5,984 bases of DNA, taken from NCBI GenBank assembly GCA_905207385.1, contig CAJLLH010000079.1:1-5984 (forward strand). Reading direction: 5' to 3'. How positions within the stretch are numbered: the stretch's first letter is position 1; every line of letters begins with the position of its first letter. This DNA is from an uncultured Eubacteriales bacterium. GTDB lineage: Bacteria > Bacillota > Clostridia > Christensenellales > Borkfalkiaceae. The position numbers and the translations under genes were made by a program. Positions 5,947-5,984 of this stretch are shown piece after piece. Under the pieces are notes generated by a model. It did not search any database, had not been told where the DNA came from, and was given only the letters and a program-made list of their open reading frames with translations.

Positions 5947-5984
5947 TCAGCGTTTTGTGAACACTTTGTCTATAAGCCCGTAAG
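5947..5984 (-). CDS. clpP: ATP-dependent Clp protease proteolytic subunit ClpP, C-terminal end only
   Basis: The minus strand from 5982 reads YGLIDKVFTKR and then TGA at 5949-5947. This is the typical C-terminus of ClpP, where a YG(L/I)ID(K/E)V segment ends in a short basic tail. Two bases of the preceding codon (xCT) are also inside the window; the rest of the gene lies beyond the right edge. ClpP is the serine peptidase that forms the double heptameric chamber of ClpXP and ClpAP/ClpCP. Its partner clpX follows 115 nt downstream on the same strand, the usual arrangement in many bacteria. Only 11 residues are visible, so the call rests on this short motif plus synteny; no catalytic residue can be seen. 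Confidence 0.85.
   Translation of the reverse strand, partial: YGLIDKVFTKR

Noticed and set aside
5832..5984. A sigma-A promoter for clpX, such as TTCACA with TAAATT 17 nt downstream
   Set aside because: The spacing fits, but the -10 is weak, the -35 lies within the clpP coding end and AT-rich sequence there gives several equal candidates, so no single site can be supported.
1..5984. CRISPR arrays, tRNA genes, riboswitch classes, CIRCE or CtsR operators
   Set aside because: No regularly spaced repeats, cloverleaf-type sequence, known aptamer core or the TTAGCACTC-N9-GAGTGCTAA / GGTCAAA heptamer patterns were seen on either strand.

Overview
The window is a minus-strand housekeeping block of protein quality-control genes. 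Its downstream end has been remodelled by an insertion sequence. Read in the direction of transcription (high to low coordinates) it holds the last codons of clpP (5984-5947), clpX (5831-4599), lon (4438-2129), engB/ysxC (2110-1460), and a degenerate phosphoglycosyl-transferase-like gene (from 1457) that runs in frame into an IS5-family transposase. The second half of that transposase lies in another frame and reaches the window edge. The order clpP-clpX-lon-engB, with strong Shine-Dalgarno sites, points to Bacillota, most likely a Clostridia-type lineage with medium to fairly high GC. That is inferred from gene order and general codon habit, since no rRNA or other phylogenetic marker is present.

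Right part (about 5984-4439): a ClpP C-terminus is followed by a 115-nt leader with two GC-rich hairpins, one directly abutting the clpX Shine-Dalgarno. ClpX is the unfoldase that feeds ClpP, so the pair forms the ClpXP protease. The 160-nt clpX-lon gap holds three inverted repeats. The one nearest lon is a strong 9-bp hairpin whose long T-run lies on the strand opposite to the genes.

Middle (4438-1460): Lon, the second ATP-dependent protease, is followed after 18 nt by EngB, a GTPase needed for 50S ribosome assembly. All key motifs are intact in both. lonB, which lies between clpX and lonA in Bacillus subtilis, is absent here.

Left part (1457-1): two nt after engB a GTG start with a very strong Shine-Dalgarno opens a 349-codon frame. 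Residues 1 to about 205 resemble a monotopic sugar transferase (PglC/WbaP-type catalytic domain), but the catalytic Asp-Glu pair and other signature residues are missing. Residues from about 222 match the N-terminal half of an IS5-family (IS427-like) transposase with no start codon of its own. The rest of the transposase, including the second Asp and the Glu of the DDE triad, continues from about 481 in a different frame past an A6 run. It reads through the probable IS end near position 36 without a stop. The most unusual points are this host-IS in-frame fusion, its frameshift junction, the missing terminal repeat on the fusion side, and the catalytically empty sugar transferase inside a core operon.
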